64,000 nucleotides of DNA, from positions 35,465,057 through 35,529,056 of the forward strand of contig CP141148.1 of assembly GCA_035235625.1 (NCBI GenBank). Reading direction: 5' to 3'. This stretch comes from Saururus chinensis (Eukaryota; Streptophyta; Magnoliopsida; Piperales; Saururaceae). The notes below the pieces were generated by a model that had not been told where the DNA came from, did no database searches, and saw only the letters and a program-made list of their open reading frames with translations. The position numbers and the translations under genes are program-made. Position 1 is the first letter of the stretch, and every line of letters begins with the position of its first letter. Below, piece by piece: positions 53,270-64,000 of this stretch.

Positions 53270-55379
53270 CTAAAAGCAAATGGGAGAAGAAGGATGCATT
53301 TGAAAATAAGCTACAATGGGGTCAACATCCAGCTCTAGTGTTCCATCATAGGCAGGAGAAAAGTCATGTGGCTCATCTGGACCTGCGGTTAAACTTGATT
53401 GGTTCTCTTCACTGAAAACCTTCAATTCAAGATCGAACTCTAAGTCCATTAGCCACCTTTTTTGTTCATAATCTTCTTTTGATTCTTCTTCCTCTTTGGC
53501 AGCATTTTGAGCCTCAAGCTCCGTCTCCTGCCCCACACAGTTAACCATGATTTCTGGAGCATTGCCTTCCAGCATGTCCCATAAGTCAATATTGTATTCA
53601 TTTGGCAAAATTATTATCTCATCAGAGTTGTCATGATCCTTGTCTCCAAACAGTACTGAATCCTCATCAGCTAATTGACTGAGACATGAGCCAGTACTAC
53701 ATGAATTGTTGGTTGAACTGGTGGAGGATGTTGGGGAGGAGCTCAATGATGGCTTAGGCTCATTACCACAGTGATTGATCTCTTTGGACGTAAACTGCTT
53801 GTTCAAGCTTGTGTTACATGTGCTATCGACCTCTGTGAGTTGAGGCCTCACAGGGAGAGGTGATTCATAATCCAACAAGTCCCAAAAGTCCATGTTAGGC
53901 TCAAGTGGAATTTCAATCGGATCCTTTAATGGCTCGTCCTTCTTCTCCACCTCTATTAATTCTTCCGCCTCCTCCAACGAATGGCCAAGATCGAATATCG
54001 AATTAATCGGTTCTTCGTCTCCGATCCCATCTCCTTGATTGAGACTTGACAAAGCTGAGTCTGAGGAAGAAGTTGAAATTGAGTTCTCCTTAGTTTCCTC
54101 TTTAGAAGTGACAGGAGTAGGTTCTTTCTTTGACAATTTCTTCTTGAGATGTGTGTTCCAGACATTCTTGATCTCGTTATCAGTTCTCCCTGGTAGTTGA
54201 GACGCAATTTTTGACCACCTGCTTAGATGCAACCCATTAACAAATAACAACTCCAGTCATTTAGAGACAATAAAAACACATTACCAAACAGTTTGTGTAT
54301 ATGTCCAAATATGTTTGCCATCTACACTAATTAAGTGAAATGTCGTACTTATTCCCAAGTAAACCATGCAGCCTAATTATGGTATCCTCCTCCTCTTGGG
54401 TGAAGTTACCACGCTTGATGTCCGGCCGGAGGTAGTTAATCCATCTTAGTCTGCAGCTCTTTCCACACCTCAACAAACCTGCAAATAGTAGGAAAACACA
54501 CTAGTCAAATTCCAATGTACTTTTGAGCCCCTTCTGTGGTTGGTCTAAAAGAATTTGAACATTCTTCTTTACACACTGCATTTGTCAAGAAGTCATGACA
54601 TTCCCAGTACTGTACGAAGACATTATGACCTCACATGTTACTTTTAGTCAATATGATCAATATAACATAGAATTGAAGTGATCCATTATGTAATTCTTAA
54701 TTTCTTACTAAATGCGATGTTTCACTGAGTGTACCACGAGAACAGATGTTTAACATATACAAAAAGATATCATAGTTTGAAAATTACACCAAAAAAACTT
54801 CTATCCACGTACTTTGTTATGCATAATTTAATAATATAATTCAAAACGAGAGATCGTATATTGATATGCAGTGTAAATATATATTTTTAGCGGCTTAAGC
54901 ATTTGGTGTCCAATACAATAGAGAGGCCGTTTATCCATTAAACTTGCCATGTGTTTGCGCTCTTGTGCACAGTCTAATGGATCACGATATGCAGGTGATA
55001 TATGATAATCAAAGTAATTCTAGAGTGCGTAAGTATATCGATCTCCTTATTGGAACTGGCACTTTGTTAGCTTCATACATCTGTAACTACTTCCATTCAG
55101 ATACTTCGATGAATGCTCCTATTGTCTTGTCTTATGGTATTTGGTTTCGTTATATGGATTGTTTGAGAGAGAGAGAAAGAGAGAGAGAGAGAGGGAGAGA
55201 GAGAGAGAGAGGGAGGGACAGAGAGAGAGAGAGAAGCGACCTGCTTGTTTAGGAAGAGCTCTCCAGTTGCCATGCCCAAATTTGTGAATATAGGCTACCA
55301 ACCTCATGTCTTCTGCTGGTGTCCATGGACCTCTCTTCAAGCCAACTTTCTCACAGCATGGAGCTCTCCCCTTCCCCAT
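53270..55379 (-). CDS. R2R3-MYB transcription factor
   Basis: Three exons (55241-55379, 54349-54478, 53270-54218) encode 405 residues. The first two have the 139- and 130-bp sizes typical of many R2R3-MYB genes. Residues 1-19 are [20 protein letters not shown]2 runs to NYLRPD and R3 to WNTHLKKKL, with the DNA-recognition segments [18 protein letters not shown] and [20 protein letters not shown]. The C-terminus is acidic and Ser-rich, with repeated acidic Trp motifs ([34 protein letters not shown]) that look like activation modules. The MYB domain resembles subgroups 2/3 (MYB14/15, MYB58/63), which act in stress phenolics or lignin; subgroup placement is uncertain. The gene looks complete. Confidence 0.95.
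55169..55235. repeat. GA microsatellite abutting the MYB exon 1 donor
   Basis: An impure (GA)n tract of about 65 bp, broken by GGGA and GACA, starts about 5 bp inside intron 1 of the MYB gene. In the transcript it is a (CT)n tract directly after the splice donor. Confidence 0.95.
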
Positions 55380-55442
55380 TTCTTTTCTCTTTCTGAATCT
55401 CCTCGAGATCGGCAGCTTACAAAGAATCTTCCTGCTGAACCC

Positions 55443-55450
55443 CTTATATA
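55443..55450 (-). promoter_or_regulatory. TATA box of the MYB gene
   Basis: TATATAAG on the minus strand lies about 64 bp upstream of the ATG at 55379, implying a leader of only about 35 bases. Confidence 0.6.
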
Positions 55451-55499
55451 GGATGAAGAGAGAAGAGAGAGAGGTTAAATGCCTTGTCATCGAATAATT

Positions 55500-56130
55500 C
55501 AACATGAAGGGTCATTCCCCCCTTGCCCTTAGATCCCTTCTTACCAAACACTTAAAATAAATACAGAAATAAGAAAGCACTGCAACAAGTCCCTATCATT
55601 TCATTATTCTTAATTGCTTGAGTTAAACAGTTCACCAATGAGCTAAATACATATTAACTGCCCCAAACAACCCACTTTATCACTAACAAGAATAATATGC
55701 TTCAAGAGTTTTCTGTACGAAGGTTGATCTGGTGCAAGGGCTCACCAAATTTTGGCACAAAGCGAACCAGGCCCCATGCATATACATAATACGAGTACTC
55801 CCCCACATGCAACAATAAGTTTGGCCCAGATAATTTTACTGGGAAAAACAAGCCAGAGAGCTGCAGCTCACTACAGCTCTGGCTCCCTGGCCATCAGATC
55901 ATGGTTATGGACCATGGTATGATAGCTAGAGAGAGAGAGCTAGTTACAGCTCTGGTTAGACATCCTCATTTACTAATATATTGACACTGAAAACTTTGAT
56001 GTTTAGTTGTAGCATTGTTCATGCCTTCTTAACAACATTTAATATTGACTTTTGTTTGTTTTCTTTTGGAAGAGTTTAAGTCATTAAATTTTCATCAGTG
56101 TTTGATTTGCCCACTTTGTATAATAGATTC
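55500..56130. other. Upstream spacer of the MYB gene
   Basis: Distal promoter and spacer. A GAGAGAGAGAG patch sits near 55930. No gene is seen. Confidence 0.5.
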
Positions 56131-56143
56131 TTTTTAATGAGCA

Positions 56144-56336
56144 GGCTTTGGGAAGTAAAACTTGTACAGTTGTGGGCCTACTCTTACTTAAAGTTTACTT
56201 ATTTTACAATTCAGACACTATTTCAAGGACGGGGGAATATATAACAAGTGAAAAGGGACGGCCCCATTTACATTTTATAACTAAGCCTCCTAACAATATG
56301 GACAATTCAGTGCCTGATGAGTACTTAAGACTGTAA
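56144..56336 (+). other. Unassigned exon-like frame
   Basis: After an acceptor-like GAGCAG the frame reads ALGSKTCTVVGLLLLKVYLF and continues to SVPDEYLRL then a stop. It is open with normal-looking composition, but I do not recognise a family. It could be the last exon of a decayed gene, or chance. Confidence 0.25.
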
Positions 56337-56893
56337 TGGCCTTAGCAATTTAATTGGTCACACTGTCCATTTTCTTCCACGAATCTTTGATAATATTCAT
56401 ATTTCATAGCCTATGTCATATCAAGCCCTTAACGTAACCCAGTCATACGTTTTAGGTAAACAATCGTTTGAAAATAAACCAAGTATTTAATGCATCTCTC
56501 CCTCTCTCCATGTATTAGCTTTTGTTAGTCCATGTTAGACCCGGAACTAAATTTGTGTCTTGAGCACTGGCAAGTCTGAGTTAGGGTAACTACCATAAAA
56601 TACCTTTATAACCATATGGGTACCTAACTTTTGACTTGTTTCTTAGGTAAGTAGAAGCTCACTTGCCTTGGAAGACTTTTGAGGACCACTCCAAGTTCAA
56701 ATTCTTGATTTGCTATGGAGTTTACACCTGCTTGAAGACCATGTAGTCCAATTGAAATGTTTTATTTTTGAGTTCACACCTGTATAATATTGACATTTCA
56801 GCTGCCATGCGTGTCTTTTGCATGAGATTCGGTGTATAAACAAGAAGTTGTGGATTTTTCTGTATTATTAACACGTAAAGCAGATGCCATTGT

Positions 56894-57513
56894 GTGTTCA
56901 GAAAAATTCAGCTGTACCACCGGGCGTTCAACAACATTATGCTATACATCATGTGGATGATGAGAGAGAAGACGTACCGGAATCTGAGAACAAATGCTGA
57001 TGGTTGTTTTGCAACACATCATTTGTTTAAGCTTTGCCTTTACAATCGTCGAATGACTCCGTATTTCCTTTTGCAAATCTTATATGACAGCTCGCTCTAC
57101 TCTACTCTTTTGTTTCTTGTACTAATCTCTACTTATAAAGATTCTCTTCATGCATTAAAATGGATAAAAAAGAATAATGAAAGTGCAGTTGGTAGTTTTA
57201 CTGGCTTTGTAGCCAACCAAACTTTCTCAGTACCACTGGTGACTTGAGGGCCCAGAATGGACAACTTGTGATGTCTATAAAGTGTGTGTCTGATCATATC
57301 AAACTCACATGGAACCCATCTATTTTTCTGTTTTTTTTAAGGAACATGTTGTGGGCGCCGACAAATTCGATACCATTGTTTTTAATATATAAGGGGCATT
57401 ATTTTATGTTGCCTGTATTGGAGGAATCTTCACTGTTTGGATCTTCAGTCCGAAATACCCAGGATACTTCCTCCTACATAAAAATTTTCTTGGAAGTTCT
57501 TCCTGAACCATGA
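56894..57513 (+). other. Unassigned open frames, possible decayed gene
   Basis: Two successive plus-strand frames (56894-57247 and 57244-57513) are open across 620 bp in AT-rich DNA, overlapping at a TGA/ATG-like boundary in different phases. Hydrophobic runs are present, but no family motif or consistent splice structure was identified. A shifted frame at 57340-57500 (KEHVVGADKFDTIVF, YFLLHKNFLG) is equally plausible. It may be a broken insertion. Confidence 0.25.
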
Positions 57514-58404
57514 TGAGCTATATTGTTAGCATCTTTAATAGAAAAAATATAGATTTTTTCGCATGGGACAATCTATATGGGAAATGATTTCCTTACACCG
57601 AATCTGTCCTATAAAAATTTCCAATTAGGTATTGTTCGGACAGAGAAAAATGGAGTGAACAATAGGGGGTTCAATATTCTCTAACCTAGTTGAAGGGTTT
57701 TTGTCACAAATTCAGTGAAAGGGCTTTTTTGGACAAATTCGGTGTACGATTATCAATACCTGTCTATATTTCCCGTAATTAATTTTTACATGGAGAGGTG
57801 TTTGTACTATTTGGGAGTATCAATTACTTATGGCTAAAGAATCGTTAAATCCTCAAGCAATACACACGCACTGGAAAACAACTTCATTTTTTATCATTCA
57901 TTGTAAGTTATCATTTTTCTATGCCCTGCTCTAGTTTTTTTGGACTTGTCTGACGGGTTTTTATGACCAAGGTAAAATACCGATAATGGGAGGCTGCTGC
58001 ATCACCTGAAAATAGTGAGAGAAAAGTATGAAACTGATCCAACAGTTCACATGTTTCCCCCTTCCACATGAACATTGATCATGTAATATGGTAATGGAAA
58101 CTGGTCCGAGGACCCATCATTTTACCAATGTGCATGGCGATCTCCAATTCACCTTATTTGTAGGAAATATTTTGAATTTTTTTATTACTTTATTACCCCG
58201 TGTATGTATCTCCCATTGATTCTACCACATATTACCCCACAGCATTATACCCCCACTTTGCCAGGTGTTGCTACCAACAACTTTATGGTTTGGCTCTGGG
58301 AGGCTCCACCTTTGTCACCTCCTCCACCTTAAAGACAATTATATTTCCTAAAAACTTGAGCTGTTAAGAAAGAAATATTTTATTTATTAATATTATATTC
58401 TAAC
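57514..58404. other. Intergenic spacer
   Basis: No supported feature. Short sequences near 57620-57720 resemble low-copy repeats but could not be assigned. Confidence 0.5.
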
Positions 58405-58820
58405 ACCCTAATATAAAGCATTTGAGTTTTTAGGAAACTTATTTATCTTATATGGTATAAGAGTTCTAGGTTTTTAGATATTTTAGGTTATTAAGTCTCG
58501 TTGGAGGTATTTAATTTATACCTTAATCATATTCTAGGTGGGATGGTTGAATATAAATAAAATATGCAAGATTTTTCCTTCCTAATGGTTTGAGCTTTTG
58601 AAAAACATAATTCCCTTACATAGCATTAGAGCTTCAAGTTTTGGGAGTCTTGGGTTCAAGTCACATTGGAGGTATTTATAATTTAATTGTGTTCTATGTG
58701 CCGCGTGTAATAGACGCTTAATTATAAGTGAGGGAGAGGGGGGGGGGTTTGACTATAAAATTAATAAATAAAAATTTTCCTTCCTAATAACTAAGTTTTT
58801 AGGAAACTTGGCCATCTTAC
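58405..58820. repeat. Tandem LTR-end-like repeat, about 200 bp, two units
   Basis: Two diverged head-to-tail units share TTTTCCTTCCTAAT, GCATTAGAGCTTCAAG / GTATAAGAGTTCTAGG and TTGGAGGTATTTA. The pattern of a short TTTGAG..GGAAAC stretch followed by a GGTATAAGAG-like site recalls LTR ends and primer sites of copia elements. No coding remains; an old, degenerate fossil. A G-run (about 10 G) lies near 58740. Confidence 0.45.
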
Positions 58821-59261
58821 CCATCTTCCTTCCTCCTCATTTCAATAGTGCACTGGAGCTAAGGCAACCAAGCAAATTGAGAAAATTTTAATTATTTGAC
58901 AACATAAAATAACCAAAATTGGTCTAGCTAGTGTGCATTTGTTGCGGTCAACATGACTCTTGTTTTAGCTAGAAAGAGGAGGAGGAAGTAGGGATGAGTT
59001 GCGCCAACACTATCACTAGCACTACCATTAAAAGGAGAGGTTTTTCTTTTTTTTGGGTCCATGTAGCCATCTTCTTGTTTTACAATCATTTATTATAACA
59101 TGACCAAATTTTATCTATTTTAACATAACCACATATAAACTATAGAAAAAATAACTAAAAAATCTTTAGTCATCTAATTAATATTTTAGGTTTGCTGAAT
59201 AAATGTTACAGGTTAAACTAATGGGAAATGGTTCTGGCACATTACTTTCTTTTTATTACAA

Positions 59262-59420
59262 TCTATATATATTTTTTGATAAGTAAAAATTTCATTAGGC
59301 ACCAAGCGACAAGAGGAGATACAAAATTACATCCAGAAAGAAACTCCCCAAACAGATCAGCTTTCAAAAGACAGCCATCCCCCACAAAAACATAGAACAA
59401 ACAGAACAATCTATATTGAC
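59262..59420 (-). mobile_element. LINE 3'-end fragment
   Basis: On the minus strand the sequence ends AATGAAATTTTTACTTATCA followed by A-rich sequence, the common tail of plant LINE-type elements. The preceding 130 bp are less AT-rich than the flanks. It is 5'-truncated, as usual for LINE copies. Confidence 0.45.
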
Positions 59421-60010
59421 CTCATTATTAATTGCATGTTGAGACTGTCTTCAAATTGACAATACGCAATGCATGACTCCAGCTAACTTCAAAGATGAGT
59501 AGATGATAAACAAAGACCTTGGCCATATTATAGAAGTTTGATTGCTGTCTGAGGACAACTGCACATGGTCGCATGGATTCGTTTGGCATCTTCACTCCCC
59601 ACGTTGTTTTGAATCAATACTTGATTCTGTACTGAAAGACATGTTCTGCCTATGAACGTAATCTTGTTGACGTCATGTTGGTTAGCTGTACTAATTCATG
59701 TACTCATAAGGATTTGTCTAATTCATATTCATATACATCTCCGAAACCGAAATGCCATTTAAGTGCATGTTCAAATCAAGAGTAGATAAGAATGCAATAA
59801 TATAAAAAATACGCGAACCACAAGCAAACTGATAAATAGGAACTAAATAAGTTTAGAGAGTAGATATATAAATGAAAATTAAAATTTTAGGCTTCTTAAA
59901 CCTTGATAGGAAAGGGAAAGTGACGAATCAGACAAATGTATATATGGTGGGTAATCATCAAAACAAAAGCTGAGAACTATTTCAATGTTAGCTCCTGTTC
60001 AAAACAAATA

Positions 60011-60153
60011 CTCCATTTGCCTAACATCAATAGCTCCATTTGGTTTTTAAAATGAACTAATATTCTATTTGGTTTTCCAAAATGAAGTAAAATATTAATT
60101 TATTATTTTAGTTCATCATGAAAAACCAAATGGTGCTTGTGGGACATATGGAG
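60011..60153. mobile_element. Stowaway-like MITE (143 bp)
   Basis: Left end CTCCATTTGCCTAACATCAA and right end, reverse-complemented, CTCCATATGTCCCACAAGCA are flanked by TA on both sides. Further pairing continues through CCATTTGGTTTTT / AAAAACCAAATGG. A related single end (GTGGGACATGGGTGATGG) lies at 60317-60335, so a second copy may be nested. Confidence 0.75.
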
Positions 60154-60356
60154 TACTTGTCAATTTCTTTTTTATACATATCATATGATAGTTGTCCTTT
60201 CATTTATTTTTTCCGTTTTATTTAATGGAAACAACCTCTTCTCTTCTCCAGAATTTAATATCTAGCCATGAACTTATTTTAGTTCAATTTGAAAAACAAA
60301 ATAGAGATATTAATGTGGGACATGGGTGATGGAATAAAATATAATGACATTAGGCT

Positions 60357-62433
60357 TACCTATAGCCATTAGTTCTTGAACAAAGTTTTATCCCCTTAAA
60401 TAAAGCTTTTACGTTGTTAATCTTTTACAAATCCTCATAATATGTTTCTGATTTAAAACTTGATTGATATTAATTTTTGCTTAAGGAACTGTATTAGGAT
60501 AACTAATAGTGTATTTATAACTAAACCATGACACCATTATTAAGAACCATAAAATCTTGACCCTCCATCCAGAGGTTAGGCAACGGTCTAGATCACTACT
60601 AAAACCACAGCTTAATGTGTATTTTGACTTGGGCCTATTACCTAGACACTTTTGAAAGCCTAAAATATATGCCAATTGAGACAGTTGGGACATCTTCTAT
60701 TTTAATTTAAAATAAGCACCACATTATCCCACTTGACACAACTTCTCAATTGAGCCATAGAAATAAAATCTTCCGCTTAGTTCAATTAAACTAAATTTGA
60801 GAAAAAAATTATTTAAAATAATGACTAAGTGGGTAATGGGAAAATTTGAAATGACGTTCGTATGCACATATTATTTTAAAAAAAACAATACCATTCGAAT
60901 TGTATGTGGTAACTTTATACTCTTACAAAATGTTATAACTGTACGAATCATGGTGGTTATGTCCTCACAGGAGAACATTCTCATCCATGTATCACAATGC
61001 AACTATGTTTGAGTGCTATATGTAGTAAAAAATATATAAATATGAGTGAAGACATGCTCCCACTCATTGTCCAAACATTGCCTCATACTTAAGTACATAT
61101 AAAATGAGAACACGAGAAAAGAAAATATAATTGCTATGATAAATGAATAAAGTCCAAAAGCATATAAGCGTAATCAAATGCACAATGAGCTAATAAAACC
61201 CATATGATCCACATGACTCTTAAACAGAGAAGGCGGCAAGCCCTTAGTCATTAGATCAGCAACCATCAGTTCAGTACCTATATGCTCAATAACAACCATC
61301 CCTTCTTAAACATGATTTTGAACAACAAGATACTTGATGTCGATGTGCTTATTCCAACTTCCACTTTTGTTGTTCTTTGTGAAGAACAAAACAACACTGT
61401 TATCACAGAATATCTTTAAAGTCTTATATATGGAATCCATAATAGTAAGCCTTGCGAAAAAGTTCATCAGCCAGGTAGCATGTGATGTGCCCTCATAACA
61501 AGCAAGAAACTCTGCCTCGATAGTCGACGATGCTACAAGAGTTTGCTTGATATTTTTCTAAGAGATAGTACCACCTCCTAAAAGGAAAATGTAACCTGAT
61601 GTTGACTTTTTTGAGTTAACGTAAGTAGCAAAGTCTGTATCTGTATACCCAACCAACTCCAAATGATTAGAATGTCTATATATAAGCATGTAATCCTTTG
61701 TTCATTGTAGATACATTATAATCTTCTTTGTAGCTCTTCAATGATCCAACCCCAAATTTTTCTGGTATTTACCTAACATTCCTACAACAAAGATAATGTC
61801 TAGTATTGTGCAGACCTCTAAGTACATCATGCTACAAATAACCAATGTAAAAGGAATTTCCTTCATGCTTTACAACTCTAAAGAATTATTCGGACATTAA
61901 AACAAGCTAAATTTGTCACCATTCACAATAGGAGCTGCACGTGGCAAGCACTTTTTCATATAAAATCGTTTCAGAACTTTTTTGATATAGGCTTGTTGAG
62001 ACAACCCAAAGATCATTCTAGATCTATCACAATAGATCTCAATCCCTATGACATAACTTATTTATAGCCATTAGTGTTTGAACAAAGCTTTATCCCCATT
62101 AATGAAGATTTTTATCTGCTAATCTTCTATAAATCCTTACAATGTATTTCTAGTTTAGAATTTAACTGAGATTAATTCTCGCTTAAGGCACCGTATTAGG
62201 ATGAATATGGTGTATTTATAACTAAACAAGAACACCATTGTTAAGAACCTTAAAATCTTGACCCTCCATCTAGAGATTAGGTAACGGTCCAGATTCGCCA
62301 TTAAAACCACAACTTTAGTGAGTATTTTGACTCAGGACCAATACCCAGACAGTTTTGAAAGCCCAAAATATGTATCAATTGAGACAGTTGGGCCACCTTT
62401 TGTTTTAACTTAAAACAAGCCCAACAAGAGGAA
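60357..62433 (-). mobile_element. Ty1/copia fossil with two LTR-like repeats
   Basis: Two direct repeats of about 365 bp (about 60357-60720 and 62058-62433) flank a copia remnant on the minus strand. The repeats contain a TATAAATA box in that orientation, consistent with LTRs. Between them, about 61160-62040 carries the end of reverse transcriptase and the RNase H region, recognised by copia-type motifs such as STIEAEFLA and HIDIKY. The 5' half of the internal region (gag, protease, integrase, most of RT) is gone. Broken, with several defects; LTR divergence indicates an old insertion. Confidence 0.8.
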
Positions 62434-62979
62434 GTACTTTATAATTTATTTTATATACTTATCATCTAATAGTTGTCCTCTCATTTCTTTTCCCTTTTTA
62501 TTTGATGGATATAGCCTTCTCCGAAGTTTAATATCTTTCCATGACTTTATTCCATATTGAAACTAATGCACTTGACTTTTTTTAGCATCGATTATCTATC
62601 CAACAAAATTATACTTGGTTCTTGATTGGACTAAAAAGTGGCTCTCATAAAATAAGAAGAGGTCCACTTTTTTTATCCAAGAAAATCTAGGTGTAAGGCT
62701 TTGTTGGACAAGTTTTTGTGTAGGAAAGTCATTTTTTTCTTTTTTCTTCTTCAATTACAGTTGGTTTGGAATAGTACGTCCCTACCTTAAAGTAACATAG
62801 TATGTGCCACACACTAGATATGTTACTTAGGTACGCTGTTATAAACAAACAAAAAATTAACATGAAAACGTAATTTCAGGGTGTACCATTGTGTACAATA
62901 CACGATAAACTAGTTTTTCTCTCTCTTTCTGTAACACGAGAGAATTTTCTAAATTTGTTAAACTTGGCTACGTGAAAAT
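62434..62979. other. Spacer with a partial repeat
   Basis: 62445-62570 resembles 60165-60285 (ATAGTTGTCCTCTCATTTCT versus ATAGTTGTCCTTTCATTTAT), so part of the flank of the copia fossil is repeated on its other side. No gene. Confidence 0.5.
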
Positions 62980-63520
62980 TACTGAGTTTGATCCTTAGGT
63001 CTTCTCAATAAAATAATTTTCTTTGTAAATATAATTTAGAAATAAAATTTTAGTACTAAAAAATAGACAAAAAGAGCTTCAAAGTGCCACTAAGAAATAC
63101 AAATTGAATATGGATGAGAAAGTTATAGTAGATGTAATATTGGGAATTTTCTGAGTCCACGTGAAAAATATTGAATATGAGCCTTGGACATTCTTAGTAT
63201 AATAACTTATTCATTAATTATATTTTCAATATGAAACTTTGGCGATACAAACTTAACATAGATATTTTCAAAACACTACTAAAAATTTATGAATCAGAGT
63301 TAAGATAAAGAAATTATAATAATTTAAAGATGAACCTAAAGCGTTGTTGACACCTAAAGATATGAACCTTTGATCTTTTTAATATCATAACTTTTTCTAT
63401 AGATAGGGTTTGATTTGAAATTTAGGTTATAAAGTAGACATAAATATATTCACAATGCTACTAACATATAAATTAGAGTTTAGATGAGAGAGATATAATT
63501 GTTCAAAGTCAAACTATTTT
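62980..63520. repeat. Diverged tandem repeat, period about 187 bp
   Basis: About 2.8 units are aligned by GATCCTTAGGTCTTCTCAAT (about 62990), GAGCCTTGGACATTCTTAGT (about 63180) and GAACCTTTGATCTTTTTAAT (about 63365). Each is followed by ATAA..TTTTCT, an AGACATAAA-type stretch, CACTACTAA and GATGAGAAAG/GATGAGAGAG. Units are strongly diverged from one another, so the array is old. Confidence 0.75.
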
Positions 63521-63530
63521 TTACTGACAC

Positions 63531-64000
63531 TGTAACGCCAGAGATTTTTCACACATTTTCCTTAAAATTCAAGGAAATTTTTTGCAATATAACGTCCGTA
63601 AATCGGAGGAAAAATGACGAAATCAAAACCTGATAAAACAGTTTATAATTTAAAACAGTAAACATCCATTTTCCATCTAAATATTTTCATCATACGGTCA
63701 AACATCGTACGGCCAAAGCAAATATCATCAGGCGCTACTCAAAAACACACGTACGACTAAATTGCTATGATCATAGACTTTAAATACAAATCTCTCCCAG
63801 GCATCCCTGAGTACAAGTCCCATAATAGTCCACAGACTAATCTAAATGAAAGTCCAGAATATAAACATCTTAAAGTCTCGTCTCACCCAATACATTGGAT
63901 CATGACACAAATAAACTCGCAGTGAGTGAAGCATATACCTGAGTCAACGGGAATCAATCCACCGTTGAAATGAGCGTCCATCTCCAGGAGCTCTCCGTAC
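63531..64000 (+). mobile_element. Start of a TG-type repetitive element, cut by window end
   Basis: Begins TGTAACGCCAGAGATTTTTC immediately after the 187-bp array. Like the 39868 end of the 3.9 kb element (TGTCACGCC...), it starts TGTNACGCC and leads into an A-rich AATATAAACA-type region and a CAGTGAGTGAAG motif (compare GAGTGAGTTTAACAAACTCA at 40342). It is probably the terminus of a related LTR-type fossil; the rest lies outside. Confidence 0.4.

Noticed and set aside
54944-55252. Plus-strand frame rich in Arg-Glu repeats
   Set aside because: It is the translation of the GA microsatellite in the MYB intron.

Overview
This is nuclear DNA from a flowering plant. It carries intron-rich genes with GT/AG junctions and plant-specific families: an R2R3-MYB, a CURLY FLAG LEAF1-like WW/EAR protein, a ubiquitin-RUB fusion and a plant-type ADF. 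The long AT-rich spacers hold Stowaway-like MITEs, hAT, Mutator and CACTA DNA transposons and Ty1/copia fossils. The lineage cannot be fixed by eye. The very GC-rich exons of the CFL1-like gene would fit a monocot-like GC gradient but do not prove it.

Layout. 1-3830 (-): the 5' part of NOC3, running off the left edge. 3.9-10.5 kb: spacer with small repeats and an isolated GC-rich island (8560-9130). 10495-11591 (-): CFL1-like gene. 11.7-20.7 kb: AT-rich spacer with several Stowaway-like MITEs. 20701-22846 (-): a truncated segmental copy of NOC2. 23096-25110 (+): ubiquitin-RUB gene. 26093-31532 (-): intact NOC2/REBELOTE gene of 11 coding exons, convergent with ubiquitin-RUB. 32.1-35.0 kb: a palindromic MITE and a broken copia fossil with an inverted gag segment. 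35724-37423 (-): actin-depolymerising factor. 39.3-44.8 kb: a hAT-like element split by a 3.9 kb TG...CA element, then a second hAT-like element. 46689-50640: a Mutator-like element with a perfect 9-bp target duplication, two gene-like structures and a palindromic minisatellite. 52.4-52.6 kb: a CACTA terminus. 53270-55379 (-): R2R3-MYB. 55.5-64 kb: unassigned reading frames, LTR-like repeats, a LINE tail, a MITE, a copia fossil with two LTRs, a diverged tandem repeat and the start of another TG-type element.

Shared biology. NOC2 and NOC3 are partners in 60S pre-ribosome maturation. Both lie here on the same strand about 22 kb apart. Both have a telo-box just upstream and site II-type GGGCY motifs, the usual promoter signature of plant ribosome-biogenesis genes. 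A 2.1 kb piece of NOC2 has been copied to the far side of the ubiquitin-RUB gene, recently judging by its high identity, and is now a pseudogene.

The most unusual structures are: the dimeric palindromic array inside the Mutator-like element; the nested hAT/TG...CA element with its 56-bp array; the NOC2 segmental copy; and the 187-bp diverged array that stops at the edge of a TG-type element. Exon boundaries were read by hand from splice consensus, reading-frame phase and remembered family sequences. No database search was run.
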